A stretch of 64,000 nt of DNA. Source: Pseudomonadota bacterium (GTDB lineage: Bacteria; Pseudomonadota; Gammaproteobacteria; Burkholderiales; Burkholderiaceae_B). The stretch is from assembly GCA_023439305.1 (NCBI GenBank), contig JAEXOO010000006.1:1-64000 (forward strand). The letters run 5' to 3'. A model generated the notes under the pieces. The model saw only the letters and a program-made list of their open reading frames with translations. It was not told the DNA's origin and searched no databases. The translations under genes and the position numbers were made by a program. Of the stretch, positions 1 through 8,217 are shown in pieces (position 1 is the first letter of the stretch; the number at the start of each line of letters is the position of its first letter).

Positions 1-2
1 CC

Positions 3-1181
3 ACGCTGATGACGCTGGAGCAGGGCAAGCCCCTGGCCGAGGCCAAGGGCGAAATCGCCTATGCAGCTTCGTATTTCGAGTGGTATGCCGAAGAAGGCAA
101 GCGCGCCTACGGCGACGTGATTCCCGCCGCCTCCGGCGCGCAGCGCATCGTGGTGGTCAAGGAGCCGATTGGTGTGTGCGCGGCGATTACGCCGTGGAAT
201 TTCCCCTCGTCCATGATCACTCGCAAGGCCGGCGCCGCCCTGGCGGCCGGTTGCCCCATCGTGGTCAAGCCCGCCAGCCAGACGCCGTACTCGGCCCTGG
301 CATTGGCCGTGCTGGCGCAGGAAGCGGGCGTGCCTGACGGGGTGTTTTCCGTCATTACGGGCAGTGCCGCCGCCATCGGCGGGGAGATGACCAGCAATCC
401 CGACGTGCGCAAGGTCAGCTTCACCGGCTCCACGGAAGTGGGCCGCACCTTGATGGCGCAAAGCGCGGACCAGATCAAGAAAGTGTCGCTGGAGCTGGGC
501 GGCAATGCGCCCTTCATCGTCTTTGAGGACGCGGACCTGGATGCCGCCGTGGAAGGCGCCATGGCCAGCAAGTACCGCAATATGGGCCAGACCTGCGTGT
601 GCACCAACCGTTTCTACGTTCATGACTCGGTGTACGACGCGTTTGCGCAAAAACTGGTGGCGGCGGTGGAAAAGCTCAAGGTCGGCAACGGCCTGGAAGC
701 GGGCGTGACCCAGGGGCCGCTGATCGACGAGGCCGCAGTGGCCAAGGTCAGCGAGCACGTGGCCGATGCCGTGCAGCGCGGCGGGCGCATCCTGACCGGG
801 GGCAAGCAACCCGAACAGGGCGGCCAGTATTATCTGCCGACGGTGGTGGCCGATGCGAACACTGACATGATGGTGGCCCAGGAAGAAACCTTCGGCCCCA
901 TGGCGCCGTTGTTCCGTTTCAGCAGCGACGAGGACGTGATCGCCCAGGCCAACGACACCATTTTCGGTCTGGCGGCTTACTTCTACAGCCGCGACATCGG
1001 CCGCGTCTGGCGCGTGGCCGAAGCGTTGGAATACGGCATGGTGGGCATCAACACCGGCCTGATCTCCAACGCCGCCGCGCCGTTCGGCGGGGTCAAGCAG
1101 TCGGGCATGGGCCGCGAAGGCTCCTTCTACGGCCTGGACGACTATATGGTCGTGAAGTACCTGTGCATGGGCGGGGTGTAA
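3..1181 (+). CDS. gabD: NADP-dependent succinate-semialdehyde dehydrogenase (5' end cut off by window)
   Basis: Oxidises succinate semialdehyde to succinate in the cytoplasm, the last step of 4-aminobutyrate degradation. The reading frame is open to the left edge, and the visible 392 codons are the C-terminal four fifths of a protein usually about 480 residues long. The aldehyde dehydrogenase superfamily signature is present: the catalytic Glu lies in LELGG (codon 492-494) and the nucleophilic Cys in GQTCVC (codon 594-596). The stretches [14 protein letters not shown] and [13 protein letters not shown] are almost as in E. coli GabD, which is why I prefer this to other aldehyde dehydrogenases. 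The first visible Met is internal, not the start. A strong terminator follows, so it is transcribed separately from the ABC operon downstream. Substrate is inferred from similarity; a related semialdehyde remains possible. Confidence 0.88.
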   Translation, partial: TLMTLEQGKPLAEAKGEIAYAASYFEWYAEEGKRAYGDVIPAASGAQRIVVVKEPIGVCAAITPWNFPSSMITRKAGAALAAGCPIVVKPASQTPYSALALAVLAQEAGVPDGVFSVITGSAAAIGGEMTSNPDVRKVSFTGSTEVGRTLMAQSADQIKKVSLELGGNAPFIVFEDADLDAAVEGAMASKYRNMGQTCVCTNRFYVHDSVYDAFAQKLVAAVEKLKVGNGLEAGVTQGPLIDEAAVAKVSEHVADAVQRGGRILTGGKQPEQGGQYYLPTVVADANTDMMVAQEETFGPMAPLFRFSSDEDVIAQANDTIFGLAAYFYSRDIGRVWRVAEALEYGMVGINTGLISNAAAPFGGVKQSGMGREGSFYGLDDYMVVKYLCMGGV

Positions 1182-1223
1182 TCCCGCTTTATCCTGTGGC
1201 AGCCTTGGTTGCCTTGCGGTCCG

Positions 1224-1250
1224 AACCCGGCTTTATGCCGGGTTTTTTTT
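1224..1250 (+). terminator. Rho-independent terminator of gabD
   Basis: A perfect 8-bp stem (AACCCGGC / GCCGGGTT) with a 5-nt loop is followed by a run of eight T. It lies 42 bases after the gabD stop codon. Confidence 0.9.
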
Positions 1251-1410
1251 ATGGTCGAACGGCGTGAGGTCTATTGTCTCAGACGGATAGCTGCAGGCAT
1301 GGAATAGCGTGGCATTGATCAGTTTGCTGACTGTGTTGATTCTCTAAGTTATTGATAGGAAAGCGTCTTGCTGTAGGAAATTAACTAGGGTATTCACTGT
1401 ATTTTTATTT

Positions 1411-1428
1411 ATTAACTGATTAGTTAAT
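1411..1428. promoter_or_regulatory. Palindromic operator candidate upstream of the livK-type operon
   Basis: A perfect inverted repeat with 7-bp arms ATTAACT / AGTTAAT and a 4-bp spacer GATT, set in an AT-rich stretch about 50 bases before the binding-protein start. Size and symmetry suit a TetR-type dimer. A related sequence (12 of 17 positions equal) occurs at 6022-6038 before the hydroxylase gene. Binding by the TetR regulator encoded at 8218-8940 is inference. Confidence 0.5.
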
Positions 1429-1479
1429 ATTTTCCCAGCAGCAATTCCAAGACTTACAAACATCCTTCAGGAGACAAGA

Positions 1480-2610
1480 ATGCGGAAGACAATGCTGATA
1501 ACCGTAGCCGGTGTGGCGCTGGGCATGGGGGCGCTCGCGCATGCCGACACCATCAAGATCGGACTGATCCAACCTTTGACCGGATCGGTGGCCTACAACG
1601 GTGTGGCGGATGTGAACGGTTCGCGACTGGCCGTGCAGCAGCGTAATGCCAAGGGGGGCGTGCTGGGACAACCTGTGGAACTGGTGGTGGAGGATGGCGA
1701 ATGCCAGCCGTCAAAATCAGTGAATGCCGCTGAGAAACTGATTCAGAAAGACAAGGTTGCTGTCATTTCGGGCGCCTTCTGCAGTTCTGCCACGATCGCC
1801 GTAATGAGTGTGGCCCAGAAATATCAAGTGCCTTTATTGTCCGGTGTGTCATCCAAGAGCGACCTGACCGAGCGGGGCAACGAGTGGTTCTTTCGTACGG
1901 CTGAGACCGATGGCTTGCTGGCGCGTGCATTTGCTACGCTGCTGGTCGAAAAACTCAAGCTCAAGCGCATCGCTTATATCGGCGTGAATGATGACTGGGG
2001 GCGTGGTGGGATGGAGGAGTTCTCACGCCAGATCGAGGCGATGGGCGGTGAAACCGTGGAAAAGCTGTACTTTGACCATGGCGCAACGGACTTCTACACC
2101 ATGCTGACGCGTCTGCGCGCTCAGAAGCCGGATGGCATCTTTGTGGCAGCCGAGACGCAGGACGGATCCATTCTGGTCAAACAAATGAAGGAAGTGGGTC
2201 TGCAGGCCCGCATTTTCGGTGTTGGCAGTTGGGCGACGGCCGACTTTGTGGGACTGGCGGGTGATGCCGCAGAAGGCATCTACGCTGCCGTGCCTTATGC
2301 GCACACCATCCAGCGCGAACAGAACCAGCAGTTCGTCAAAGACTATCAAGCCGCTTACAAAGAATTGCCAGGCAAGTACTCCGCAGCGGGCTACAACGCC
2401 GTCAACATCATCATGGATGCCATCGAGCGCGCAGGCGAGGCCAGTCCGGACAAGATCCGTCAGGCTTTGGCGGCGACGGACTATCAGGGCCCCAATGGAG
2501 GTTTCACCTTCAATGACAAGCGCCAGGCCTATGGCTTTGATGCGGTACTGGTTCAGTTGCAGGGCGGCCAGCCGACTATCGTTGCGGAAACGGCGGTGAC
2601 CAATGATTAA
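1480..2610 (+). CDS. ABC transporter substrate-binding protein, branched-chain amino acid / aromatic acid (LivK) family
   Basis: Periplasmic ligand-binding component of the importer formed with the next four genes. 376 residues, starting at an ATG behind AGGAG. Residues 1-22 form a typical signal peptide (MRKT, hydrophobic core, AHA-D cleavage), so the mature protein starts near ADTIKIG. The mature part is a type I periplasmic-binding fold: IGLIQPLTGSVAYNG at the N-terminus, then the Cys pair EC(QPSK) and FCSSA near residues 68 and 95. The ligand cannot be read from the sequence. LivK relatives in Burkholderiales bind amino acids, amides, urea or aromatic acids. The flavin hydroxylase directly downstream of the operon makes an aromatic acid plausible (inference). 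An inverted-repeat operator candidate lies upstream. Confidence 0.85.
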   Translation: MRKTMLITVAGVALGMGALAHADTIKIGLIQPLTGSVAYNGVADVNGSRLAVQQRNAKGGVLGQPVELVVEDGECQPSKSVNAAEKLIQKDKVAVISGAFCSSATIAVMSVAQKYQVPLLSGVSSKSDLTERGNEWFFRTAETDGLLARAFATLLVEKLKLKRIAYIGVNDDWGRGGMEEFSRQIEAMGGETVEKLYFDHGATDFYTMLTRLRAQKPDGIFVAAETQDGSILVKQMKEVGLQARIFGVGSWATADFVGLAGDAAEGIYAAVPYAHTIQREQNQQFVKDYQAAYKELPGKYSAAGYNAVNIIMDAIERAGEASPDKIRQALAATDYQGPNGGFTFNDKRQAYGFDAVLVQLQGGQPTIVAETAVTND

Positions 2611-2652
2611 GCGCGCCGAGTTCTGTACAGATCGTGCGAAGGGGGTGGCACA

Positions 2653-3528
2653 GTGCTGGACCTGACTTTGCAATTCATCGTGAACGGACTGGTCAACGGG
2701 ACGTTCTACGCCTTGTCGGCGCTGGGACTGACCTTGATTTTCGGCTTGATGCGGCTAGTGAACTTTGCTCACGGCGAGTTTTACATGATAGGGGGGCTGC
2801 TGGGCTGGATCGTCACACAGCAACTGGGCCTGAACTTCTTTGCGGGGCTGGCGCTGGTCATTCTGGTGATGGCAGCCTTCGGCTGGGTGCTGGACCGCTT
2901 TCTGATTGAACGCATACGCGACAAGGGGCCGGAACCGGGAATTTTGCTGACTATCGGCATGTCCATCTTTCTGGCCAATACCGCTTTGATGCTGGTGGGT
3001 ACGGCGCCGCAGAAGGTCCTGGCGCCGGTGCCCAGCGCTCCATTGTTCTTCGGGCCAGTCTTCATCACGGAAGTGCGTCTGTTCGCCATTGTCATGTCGG
3101 TGCTGTCCATTGTTGCCGTGCGCCTGCTGATCCAGAAGACCAAGCTGGGCAAGGCCATGAGGGCGACGTTCCAGGATCCGACGGCCGCCAGCCTGGTGGG
3201 CATTCGGACCGCCACGATCTATGCCGCTACATTCGCCATGGGATCAGCCCTGGCCGCCACGTCGGGCATGTTGTTGGGATCGATCTATGTGGCCCAGGCC
3301 TCTATCGGCGGACTCATCAGCCTGAAGGCTTTTGTCGTGGTGATTCTGGGCGGCATGGGCAATTTTGCCGGCGCCATTCTGGGCGGCCTGATTCTGGGCG
3401 TGGCTGAGGCGCTGTGGGGGGGCTTTGTGCAAACAGGAACGGTGGACATGGTGGGCTTCGCCCTGGTGATCCTGATCCTGCTGTTTCGTCCTTATGGTTT
3501 GTTTTCTGTCCGTGCGGAGCGTGCCTGA
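2653..3528 (+). CDS. livH: ABC transporter permease, LivH family
   Basis: Inner-membrane permease subunit of the importer. 291 residues, starting at a GTG; a GAAGGGG ribosome site lies just upstream and LDLTLQFIVNGL follows at once, as is typical for LivH N-termini. Eight or so hydrophobic segments are evident. The family motifs GLTLIFGLMRLVNFAHGEF (near residue 25) and LGGMGNFAGAILGG (near 235, the cytoplasmic loop that contacts the ATPases) are present. It is 42 bases after the binding-protein gene and its stop codon directly abuts livM, so translation is probably coupled. LivH pairs with LivM as the transmembrane heterodimer. The gene symbol denotes family membership, not a proven substrate. 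Confidence 0.88.
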   Translation: MLDLTLQFIVNGLVNGTFYALSALGLTLIFGLMRLVNFAHGEFYMIGGLLGWIVTQQLGLNFFAGLALVILVMAAFGWVLDRFLIERIRDKGPEPGILLTIGMSIFLANTALMLVGTAPQKVLAPVPSAPLFFGPVFITEVRLFAIVMSVLSIVAVRLLIQKTKLGKAMRATFQDPTAASLVGIRTATIYAATFAMGSALAATSGMLLGSIYVAQASIGGLISLKAFVVVILGGMGNFAGAILGGLILGVAEALWGGFVQTGTVDMVGFALVILILLFRPYGLFSVRAERA

Positions 3529-4488
3529 ATGATGATGGAACGACGCTTTCTGATCGGCAGCCTGATCGTGGCTGCCGTGCTGGGGATGGCGCTGCGAAGC
3601 GACTATCTCTTGCATATCCTGGTGTTGATGCTGCTGTACTCCATCCTGGCCAGCAGTCTCAATCTGATCGTCGGTTACGTGGGGGAGTTTCCCCTGGGAC
3701 ATGTGGCATTTTTCGGCATAGGCGCGTATGCAGTCGCTATCCTGAGCTCGCCCGCCGTAGGCTGGCCCGTTACCTTGTCCCTGCCTGCCGCCGCCCTGAT
3801 CTCGGCTGTGCTGGGATGGCTGATCGGGCGCATCACGCTGCGCCTGAACGGGCCTTTCTTCGTCATCGTGACCTTGGCCTTTGCCGAAGTGCTGCGTCTG
3901 CTGGCCAATAACTGGATAGGCCTGACCAACGGCCCCATGGGCATAGCAGGCGTGGCGCATCCGGCGATTCTGGATGCCTGGCCCGTGTTGCATGGCAAGC
4001 GCGGCTTTGTGTTCATGGGCGTGATCCTGGCAGCGGTGGCTTTCTATGTCTGTTATCGGCTGGTTTACTCCAGCGCAGGCCGAGCTGCCGTGACGCTGCG
4101 GGAAAATCGTTATGTGGCCCAGTCCGTGGGCATCAATCCGTTCCGATATGCCTTGTTCGTGTTTGTCGTGGCGGCGTTTCTGGCCGGGCTGGCGGGCGCT
4201 TACTATGCGACGTATATCGGTTTTGTCGGGCCGGAAGTCTTTGGCTTTCCGTTCACGGCGACCATGATCATCATGGTGCTGCTGGGCGGCAAGGGCACGC
4301 TCATCGGTCCAGTACTCGGCGCTGTCATTGTGACCTTGCTGGAGGAGTATCTGCGCGAGTTCAAGGAGTTGCGCCTGTCTCTGTTCGGTCTGGTGGTGAT
4401 GGGCGTGGTGCTGTTTGCGCCGGATGGCGTCATGGGGTATGTCCGTCAACGTCTTGCGCAAGGTTTCAGGAGGGTGCGCCATGCTTGA
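3529..4488 (+). CDS. livM: ABC transporter permease, LivM family
   Basis: Second permease subunit, partner of LivH. 319 residues with around nine hydrophobic segments. It begins directly after the livH stop (TGA-ATG) in a run of three ATG codons, so the exact start may be the first, second or third. Family motifs are SLNLIVGYVGEFPLGHVAFFGIGAYA near residue 45 (given here only as the landmark SLNLIVGYVGEF) and LLGGKGTLIGPVLGA near residue 255. Its last 8 bases overlap the livG start, and the livG ribosome site lies inside it. Confidence 0.88.
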   Translation: MMMERRFLIGSLIVAAVLGMALRSDYLLHILVLMLLYSILASSLNLIVGYVGEFPLGHVAFFGIGAYAVAILSSPAVGWPVTLSLPAAALISAVLGWLIGRITLRLNGPFFVIVTLAFAEVLRLLANNWIGLTNGPMGIAGVAHPAILDAWPVLHGKRGFVFMGVILAAVAFYVCYRLVYSSAGRAAVTLRENRYVAQSVGINPFRYALFVFVVAAFLAGLAGAYYATYIGFVGPEVFGFPFTATMIIMVLLGGKGTLIGPVLGAVIVTLLEEYLREFKELRLSLFGLVVMGVVLFAPDGVMGYVRQRLAQGFRRVRHA

Positions 4489-5242
4489 AGTTCAAGGATT
4501 GGGTAAGTCATTCGGCGGTATCCATGCCGTGCAGGATATCGATTTCGTGGTGCCCAAAGGACAGATCGTCAGTCTTATCGGCCCTAACGGCGCGGGCAAG
4601 ACAACCTGCTTCAACCTGATCACCGGTTTCTATCACCCGACCCGGGGGCAGGTGCGCTGGGATGGCGTGGATGTGACCGGCAGCCGGCCTTGCGACATGG
4701 CGCAGCGCGGAGTGATACGCACGTTCCAGAAGACCAATGTGCTGCGATCGCTGACGGCCTTCGACAATCTGGTGCATGCACAGTATCTGCAGGATAGAGA
4801 TCCTTTGTGGCGCACGTTCTGGCCGGGGCGCCAGCGCCAGGCGCAAAGCCGCCAGATGCATGATCGGGCCGCTGCGCTGTTGGAGGTGGTGGGCCTTAGC
4901 CGTCGTGGCCAGGTACAGGCCGGCTCGCTGTCCTGCGGCGAGCTACGCCTGCTGGAGGTGGCGGTCGCCTTGGCCGCGCAGCCACGCCTGCTGATGCTGG
5001 ACGAGCCGGCGGCCGGCCTGAACACGCGTGAGGCCGAGCATCTGGCAGAGCTGCTGCGCCAGCTGCCTGGCCAGTGGGTCGAGTCCGTGCTGGTGGTGGA
5101 ACACAATATGAACCTGATCATGCGAGTCTCGGATCATATTGTGGTGATGAATTTCGGCAAGAAACTGGCCACCGGCACGCCGGTTCAGATCCAGTCCAAT
5201 GAGCAGGTGATGGAGGCGTACATGGGGAGGAAAGCGGCATGA
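4481..5242 (+). CDS. livG: ABC transporter ATP-binding protein, LivG family
   Basis: One of the two ATPases energising the importer. 253 residues. I chose the ATG at 4481 because AGGAGGG stands 6 bases before it and the domain begins MLEVQGLGKSFGG. A longer frame from 4415 would merely read through the end of livM. Walker A is GPNGAGKTT (near residue 36), the signature is the variant LSCGE (usual LSGGQ), Walker B is LLMLDEP and the switch His is in VEHNM. The Cys in the signature is slightly unusual, though LivG proteins often deviate here. Overlaps livM by 8 bases and livF by 4 (ATGA). Confidence 0.9.
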   Translation: MLEVQGLGKSFGGIHAVQDIDFVVPKGQIVSLIGPNGAGKTTCFNLITGFYHPTRGQVRWDGVDVTGSRPCDMAQRGVIRTFQKTNVLRSLTAFDNLVHAQYLQDRDPLWRTFWPGRQRQAQSRQMHDRAAALLEVVGLSRRGQVQAGSLSCGELRLLEVAVALAAQPRLLMLDEPAAGLNTREAEHLAELLRQLPGQWVESVLVVEHNMNLIMRVSDHIVVMNFGKKLATGTPVQIQSNEQVMEAYMGRKAA

Positions 5243-5967
5243 CGGTATTGAATTCAACGCCTTTGCTCGAATTGGATCAGGTCGTGGCCGGCTATGGAAA
5301 TCTGGTGGCGCTGCATGGCATCAGCCTGACCATACAGCCGGGCGAGGTGGTGGCATTGCTGGGCGCCAATGGGGCCGGCAAGTCCACAACCTTGCGTGCT
5401 ATTTCAGGCTTGATCAAGCCTATGGAAGGTGCCATCCGTTGGAAGGGGCAGGACATTCACGGTCGAAGTCCGGATTACATTTTGCGCCTGGGCTTGTCGC
5501 ATTGCCCTGAGGAGCGTCATGTCTGGCCTGAAATGAGCGTGGAGGAAAACCTGGAGCTGGGCGCCTACCTGATCCGGTCGCGTATCGAGGTGGAACGCCG
5601 CAAGGCTATTGCTTTTCACCGCTTTCCGCGCCTGAAGGAGCGTGCCCGCCAGCTGGCCGGCACGCTGAGCGGGGGCGAGCAGCAGATGCTGGCCATTGCC
5701 CGCGCGCTGATGTCCGAGCCAGAGCTGCTGATCCTGGACGAGCCCTCCTTGGGCCTGAGTCCCAAGATGGCATTGGAGGTCTTTGATGTGGTGCAGGAAA
5801 TCAGCGAGCACGGCGTATCTATTCTGGTGGTGGAGCAGAACGTGCACAACGCGTTGAGCGTGGCCAGCCGCGCCTATGTGCTGGAGACCGGGCAGGTGAT
5901 TGCCGAGAAGGACAGCGACACGTTGCGCAATGATCCGGAGCTCTTGAGCGCCTACCTGGGCGGTTGA
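5239..5967 (+). CDS. livF: ABC transporter ATP-binding protein, LivF family
   Basis: Second ATPase of the importer, forming a heterodimer with LivG. 242 residues, starting in an ATGA overlap with livG. Walker A GANGAGKST, signature LSGGEQQ, Walker B LLILDEP followed by SLGLSPK, and switch His region VVEQNVH, where Gln replaces His as is usual in LivF. Last gene of the importer set. No clear hairpin terminator is visible in the 109 bases before the hydroxylase gene, so some read-through is possible. Confidence 0.9.
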   Translation: MTVLNSTPLLELDQVVAGYGNLVALHGISLTIQPGEVVALLGANGAGKSTTLRAISGLIKPMEGAIRWKGQDIHGRSPDYILRLGLSHCPEERHVWPEMSVEENLELGAYLIRSRIEVERRKAIAFHRFPRLKERARQLAGTLSGGEQQMLAIARALMSEPELLILDEPSLGLSPKMALEVFDVVQEISEHGVSILVVEQNVHNALSVASRAYVLETGQVIAEKDSDTLRNDPELLSAYLGG

Positions 5968-6003
5968 CACGGCGCGTTCGTACCTGGGCGCAGGCCTGGT
6001 TTA

Positions 6004-6038
6004 TTGACAGTCAAAAATTATTTATCCGTTTAATTAAA
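6004..6038 (+). promoter_or_regulatory. Promoter and operator candidate before the flavin hydroxylase gene
   Basis: A consensus -35 hexamer TTGACA (6004-6009) is followed by an AT-rich stretch holding TTATCCGTTTAATTAAA (6022-6038). That stretch contains the 10-bp palindrome TTTAATTAAA and matches the operator candidate at 1412-1428 in 12 of 17 positions. The best -10 (TTTAAT, 6029-6034) would have a long 19-bp spacer, as in regulated promoters. Function is inferred from position and similarity. Confidence 0.45.
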
Positions 6039-6076
6039 TTATTGTGAAGCCTGTAGCCTGGGCGAAGGAAAACAGC

Positions 6077-7291
6077 ATGAGCAAGACATTGAAAGTGGGC
6101 GTGATCGGAGCGGGTATCGGTGGAGTGACCCTGGCAGCGGCGTTGACGCAGCGCGGTCTGGACGTGCATCTGTTCGAGCGGGCCGCAGAGTTCGGCGAAG
6201 TGGGCGCCGGCATACAGATGACCCCCAATGCGGTCAAGGTACTCAATGCGCTGGGGGTTCATGATGATCTGGCAGCCGTGGGGTTTTTGCCCGAGGCGCT
6301 GGTGGGCCGCAACTGGGAAACAGGAGAGGAGAGTTTTCGCATTCCGTTGAAGTCGGATTGCCCGCGCCTGTATGGCGCCGAATTCTTCCATGTGCATCGC
6401 GCTGACCTGCACGAACTGCTGACGCGTCGGCTGGATCAGGCCCGCGTGACATTCAATGCCCAGTGCGTGGATGTCACTCAGGAGGCGGACCAGGCGGTGG
6501 CGCATTTTGCCGATGGCAGCCGTTTCGAGGCGGATTTGATCGTGGGTGCAGATGGGGTTCGGTCTGAGGTCCGGCGTGCGTTGTTCGGGCCTGAGGATCC
6601 GCATTTCACCGGCAATATGTGCTATCGGGCCGTCGTGCCTTTTGATCAGATGCCCGATTTTGTGGCTCCCGAGGCTTCGTTCTGGTTCGGGCCCAAGAGC
6701 CATGTGGTGACGTACTTCGTCAATGGTGGCAAGGCGGTCAATATTGTTGCGGTCAATGAAAGCAGCGATTGGGTCCAGGAGTCCTGGAACGTGCGCAGCA
6801 CGCGCGAGTCCATGCTGGCTGATTTCGCGGGCTGGCACCCCAACATCCAGCGATTGTTCGAGCGGGTGGAGGATGTGTATCAATGGGGGCTGTTTGATCG
6901 TGATCCGATGAACACTTGGACCCAGGGCCGTGTGACTTTGCTGGGCGATGCTGCGCATCCCATGCTGCCGTTTCTGTCGCAAGGGGCGGCCATGGCGATC
7001 GAGGACGCCTATGTACTGGCGACCGCGCTGGCGGGCATGCCGGACAATCTGTCCGCCGCCTTGCGGGCCTACGAACAAGAGCGCCTGCCGCGCACCAGCC
7101 GGGTGCAACTGGAGGCGCGCGAGCGAGGCCGCACTTACCATCTGGCTGACAAGCAGGAGCAGGAACGCCGCGATGCCGCCTATCGGGAGCAGCAGGCGCG
7201 CAATCCGCACGCAGGAGGCATCAAGACGGATTGGGTCTATTCGTATAATGCGACTGACTTTCAGCCGGAAAATGTTCCGGCGTCGTCCTGA
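6077..7291 (+). CDS. FAD-dependent aromatic hydroxylase (salicylate / 3-hydroxybenzoate hydroxylase-like)
   Basis: Class A flavoprotein monooxygenase, expected to hydroxylate an aromatic acid with NAD(P)H and O2. 404 residues from the ATG at 6077, which has GAAGGA 8 bases upstream; a GTG 33 bases earlier is less likely. Rossmann motif GAGIGG (11-16), the DG motif VGADGVRSEVR (157-166) and the GD motif LLGDAAHPMLPFLSQGAA (288-305) are intact. The GD motif resembles salicylate 1-hydroxylase and 3-hydroxybenzoate 6-hydroxylase more than 6-hydroxynicotinate 3-monooxygenase, but the substrate is not decided. No ring-cleavage dioxygenase is adjacent. It leads a probable operon with the DUF2236 gene (17 bases apart) and a TetR gene. 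Confidence 0.85.
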   Translation: MSKTLKVGVIGAGIGGVTLAAALTQRGLDVHLFERAAEFGEVGAGIQMTPNAVKVLNALGVHDDLAAVGFLPEALVGRNWETGEESFRIPLKSDCPRLYGAEFFHVHRADLHELLTRRLDQARVTFNAQCVDVTQEADQAVAHFADGSRFEADLIVGADGVRSEVRRALFGPEDPHFTGNMCYRAVVPFDQMPDFVAPEASFWFGPKSHVVTYFVNGGKAVNIVAVNESSDWVQESWNVRSTRESMLADFAGWHPNIQRLFERVEDVYQWGLFDRDPMNTWTQGRVTLLGDAAHPMLPFLSQGAAMAIEDAYVLATALAGMPDNLSAALRAYEQERLPRTSRVQLEARERGRTYHLADKQEQERRDAAYREQQARNPHAGGIKTDWVYSYNATDFQPENVPASS

Positions 7292-7308
7292 GCCCAAGGG
7301 GATTCTGA

Positions 7309-8184
7309 TTGCAGTTCCTACGCCAGCGCATTGAAGACCAGATTCATGCCGTTACCGGGCTGGACTCCAGCCCGGTGGACTTTTCCCAGCCTGTCGGCGA
7401 CCCGGGGCTGTTTGGCCCGGACTCGGCTGTCTGGATCGTGCATGCGGATTTCACGTCCATGCTGATCGGCGGGGTGACTGCCTTGTACCTGCAGATGCTG
7501 GAGCCGCGGGTGCTGGCTGGCGTCTGGGATCACTCCAACTTTCGTCAGGACATGCATGGCCGTCTGGCGCGAACCGCGCAATTCATTTCGGCAGTAAGTT
7601 ATGGCGGACGTGAACAGGCGTTGCAGTTCATCGCCCGGGTGCGCACCTTGCATGAAAGGGTGCGCGGCCAATTGCCGGATGGCACGCCGTATGATGCGAA
7701 CGATCCGGAGCTGTTGGCCTGGGTGCATCACACTCAGGCCTATAGTTTTTTGCGGGCTCATTGCTGCTACCGCAATCCCGGGCTGGCTGTCGAGCTGCAA
7801 GATCGCTATATCAGCGAGTACCGTATTGTGGCTCAGGCATTGGGGGCGGATGGCGCGCTCGCCAGTGACCGGCCTGCGCTGGAACAGCGTATTGAATATC
7901 GGCGCACACGGGCGCTTGTCGATGAGCGCACCTTGGAAGTGGCCCGTATTCTGCGGCAATCCGCCCGGCAGTTCAGCGGCCCTAAAGCCTGGGCGGGGCG
8001 CCTGTTCATGGATTCGGCGCTGGATATGTTGCCGCCCTGGGCTCAGGACTGTTTCGAGCACGGTCCCTCGGCGCTGGAGCGCCGCGCGCGGCGGACTGCT
8101 GTGATGGCCATGGCGCGCAGTCTTCGTTGGGCGACGCGCAATGGATCGGTGCACAGGGCCCGACGGCGCATGGAGCTGTCATGA
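7309..8184 (+). CDS. DUF2236 (MpaB/Lcp-type) oxygenase-family protein
   Basis: 291 residues, starting at a TTG with AAGGGG seven bases upstream; no ATG is better placed. It belongs to the DUF2236 family, which includes fungal MpaB and the b-type haem latex-clearing protein. Family landmarks seen are FGPDSAVWIVHADFTSMLIGG (landmarks GPDSAVW and HADF, His45), WDHSNF (His75), MHGRLARTAQF (His83), and WVHHTQAYSFLRAH (His140, His141, His151), which are candidates for metal or haem ligands. It has no signal peptide, unlike Lcp. Sandwiched between a flavin hydroxylase and a TetR gene on the same strand, it probably acts in the same catabolic or detoxifying route, but the reaction is unknown. Confidence 0.8.
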   Translation: MQFLRQRIEDQIHAVTGLDSSPVDFSQPVGDPGLFGPDSAVWIVHADFTSMLIGGVTALYLQMLEPRVLAGVWDHSNFRQDMHGRLARTAQFISAVSYGGREQALQFIARVRTLHERVRGQLPDGTPYDANDPELLAWVHHTQAYSFLRAHCCYRNPGLAVELQDRYISEYRIVAQALGADGALASDRPALEQRIEYRRTRALVDERTLEVARILRQSARQFSGPKAWAGRLFMDSALDMLPPWAQDCFEHGPSALERRARRTAVMAMARSLRWATRNGSVHRARRRMELS

Positions 8185-8217
8185 ACACGCCATTGGGCAG
8201 AAAATAGCGGAGTATCG

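Noticed and set aside
3244..4482. 412-codon open frame antisense to livH-livM
   Set aside because: His/Gln-rich translation with no recognisable domain; an antisense shadow of two permease genes.
6077..7291. Assignment of the hydroxylase as 6-hydroxynicotinate 3-monooxygenase (nicC)
   Set aside because: Tempting because of the nearby maleate isomerase, but the GD motif reads GDAAHPMLPFLSQG, as in salicylate/3-hydroxybenzoate hydroxylases, and the other nic genes are absent.
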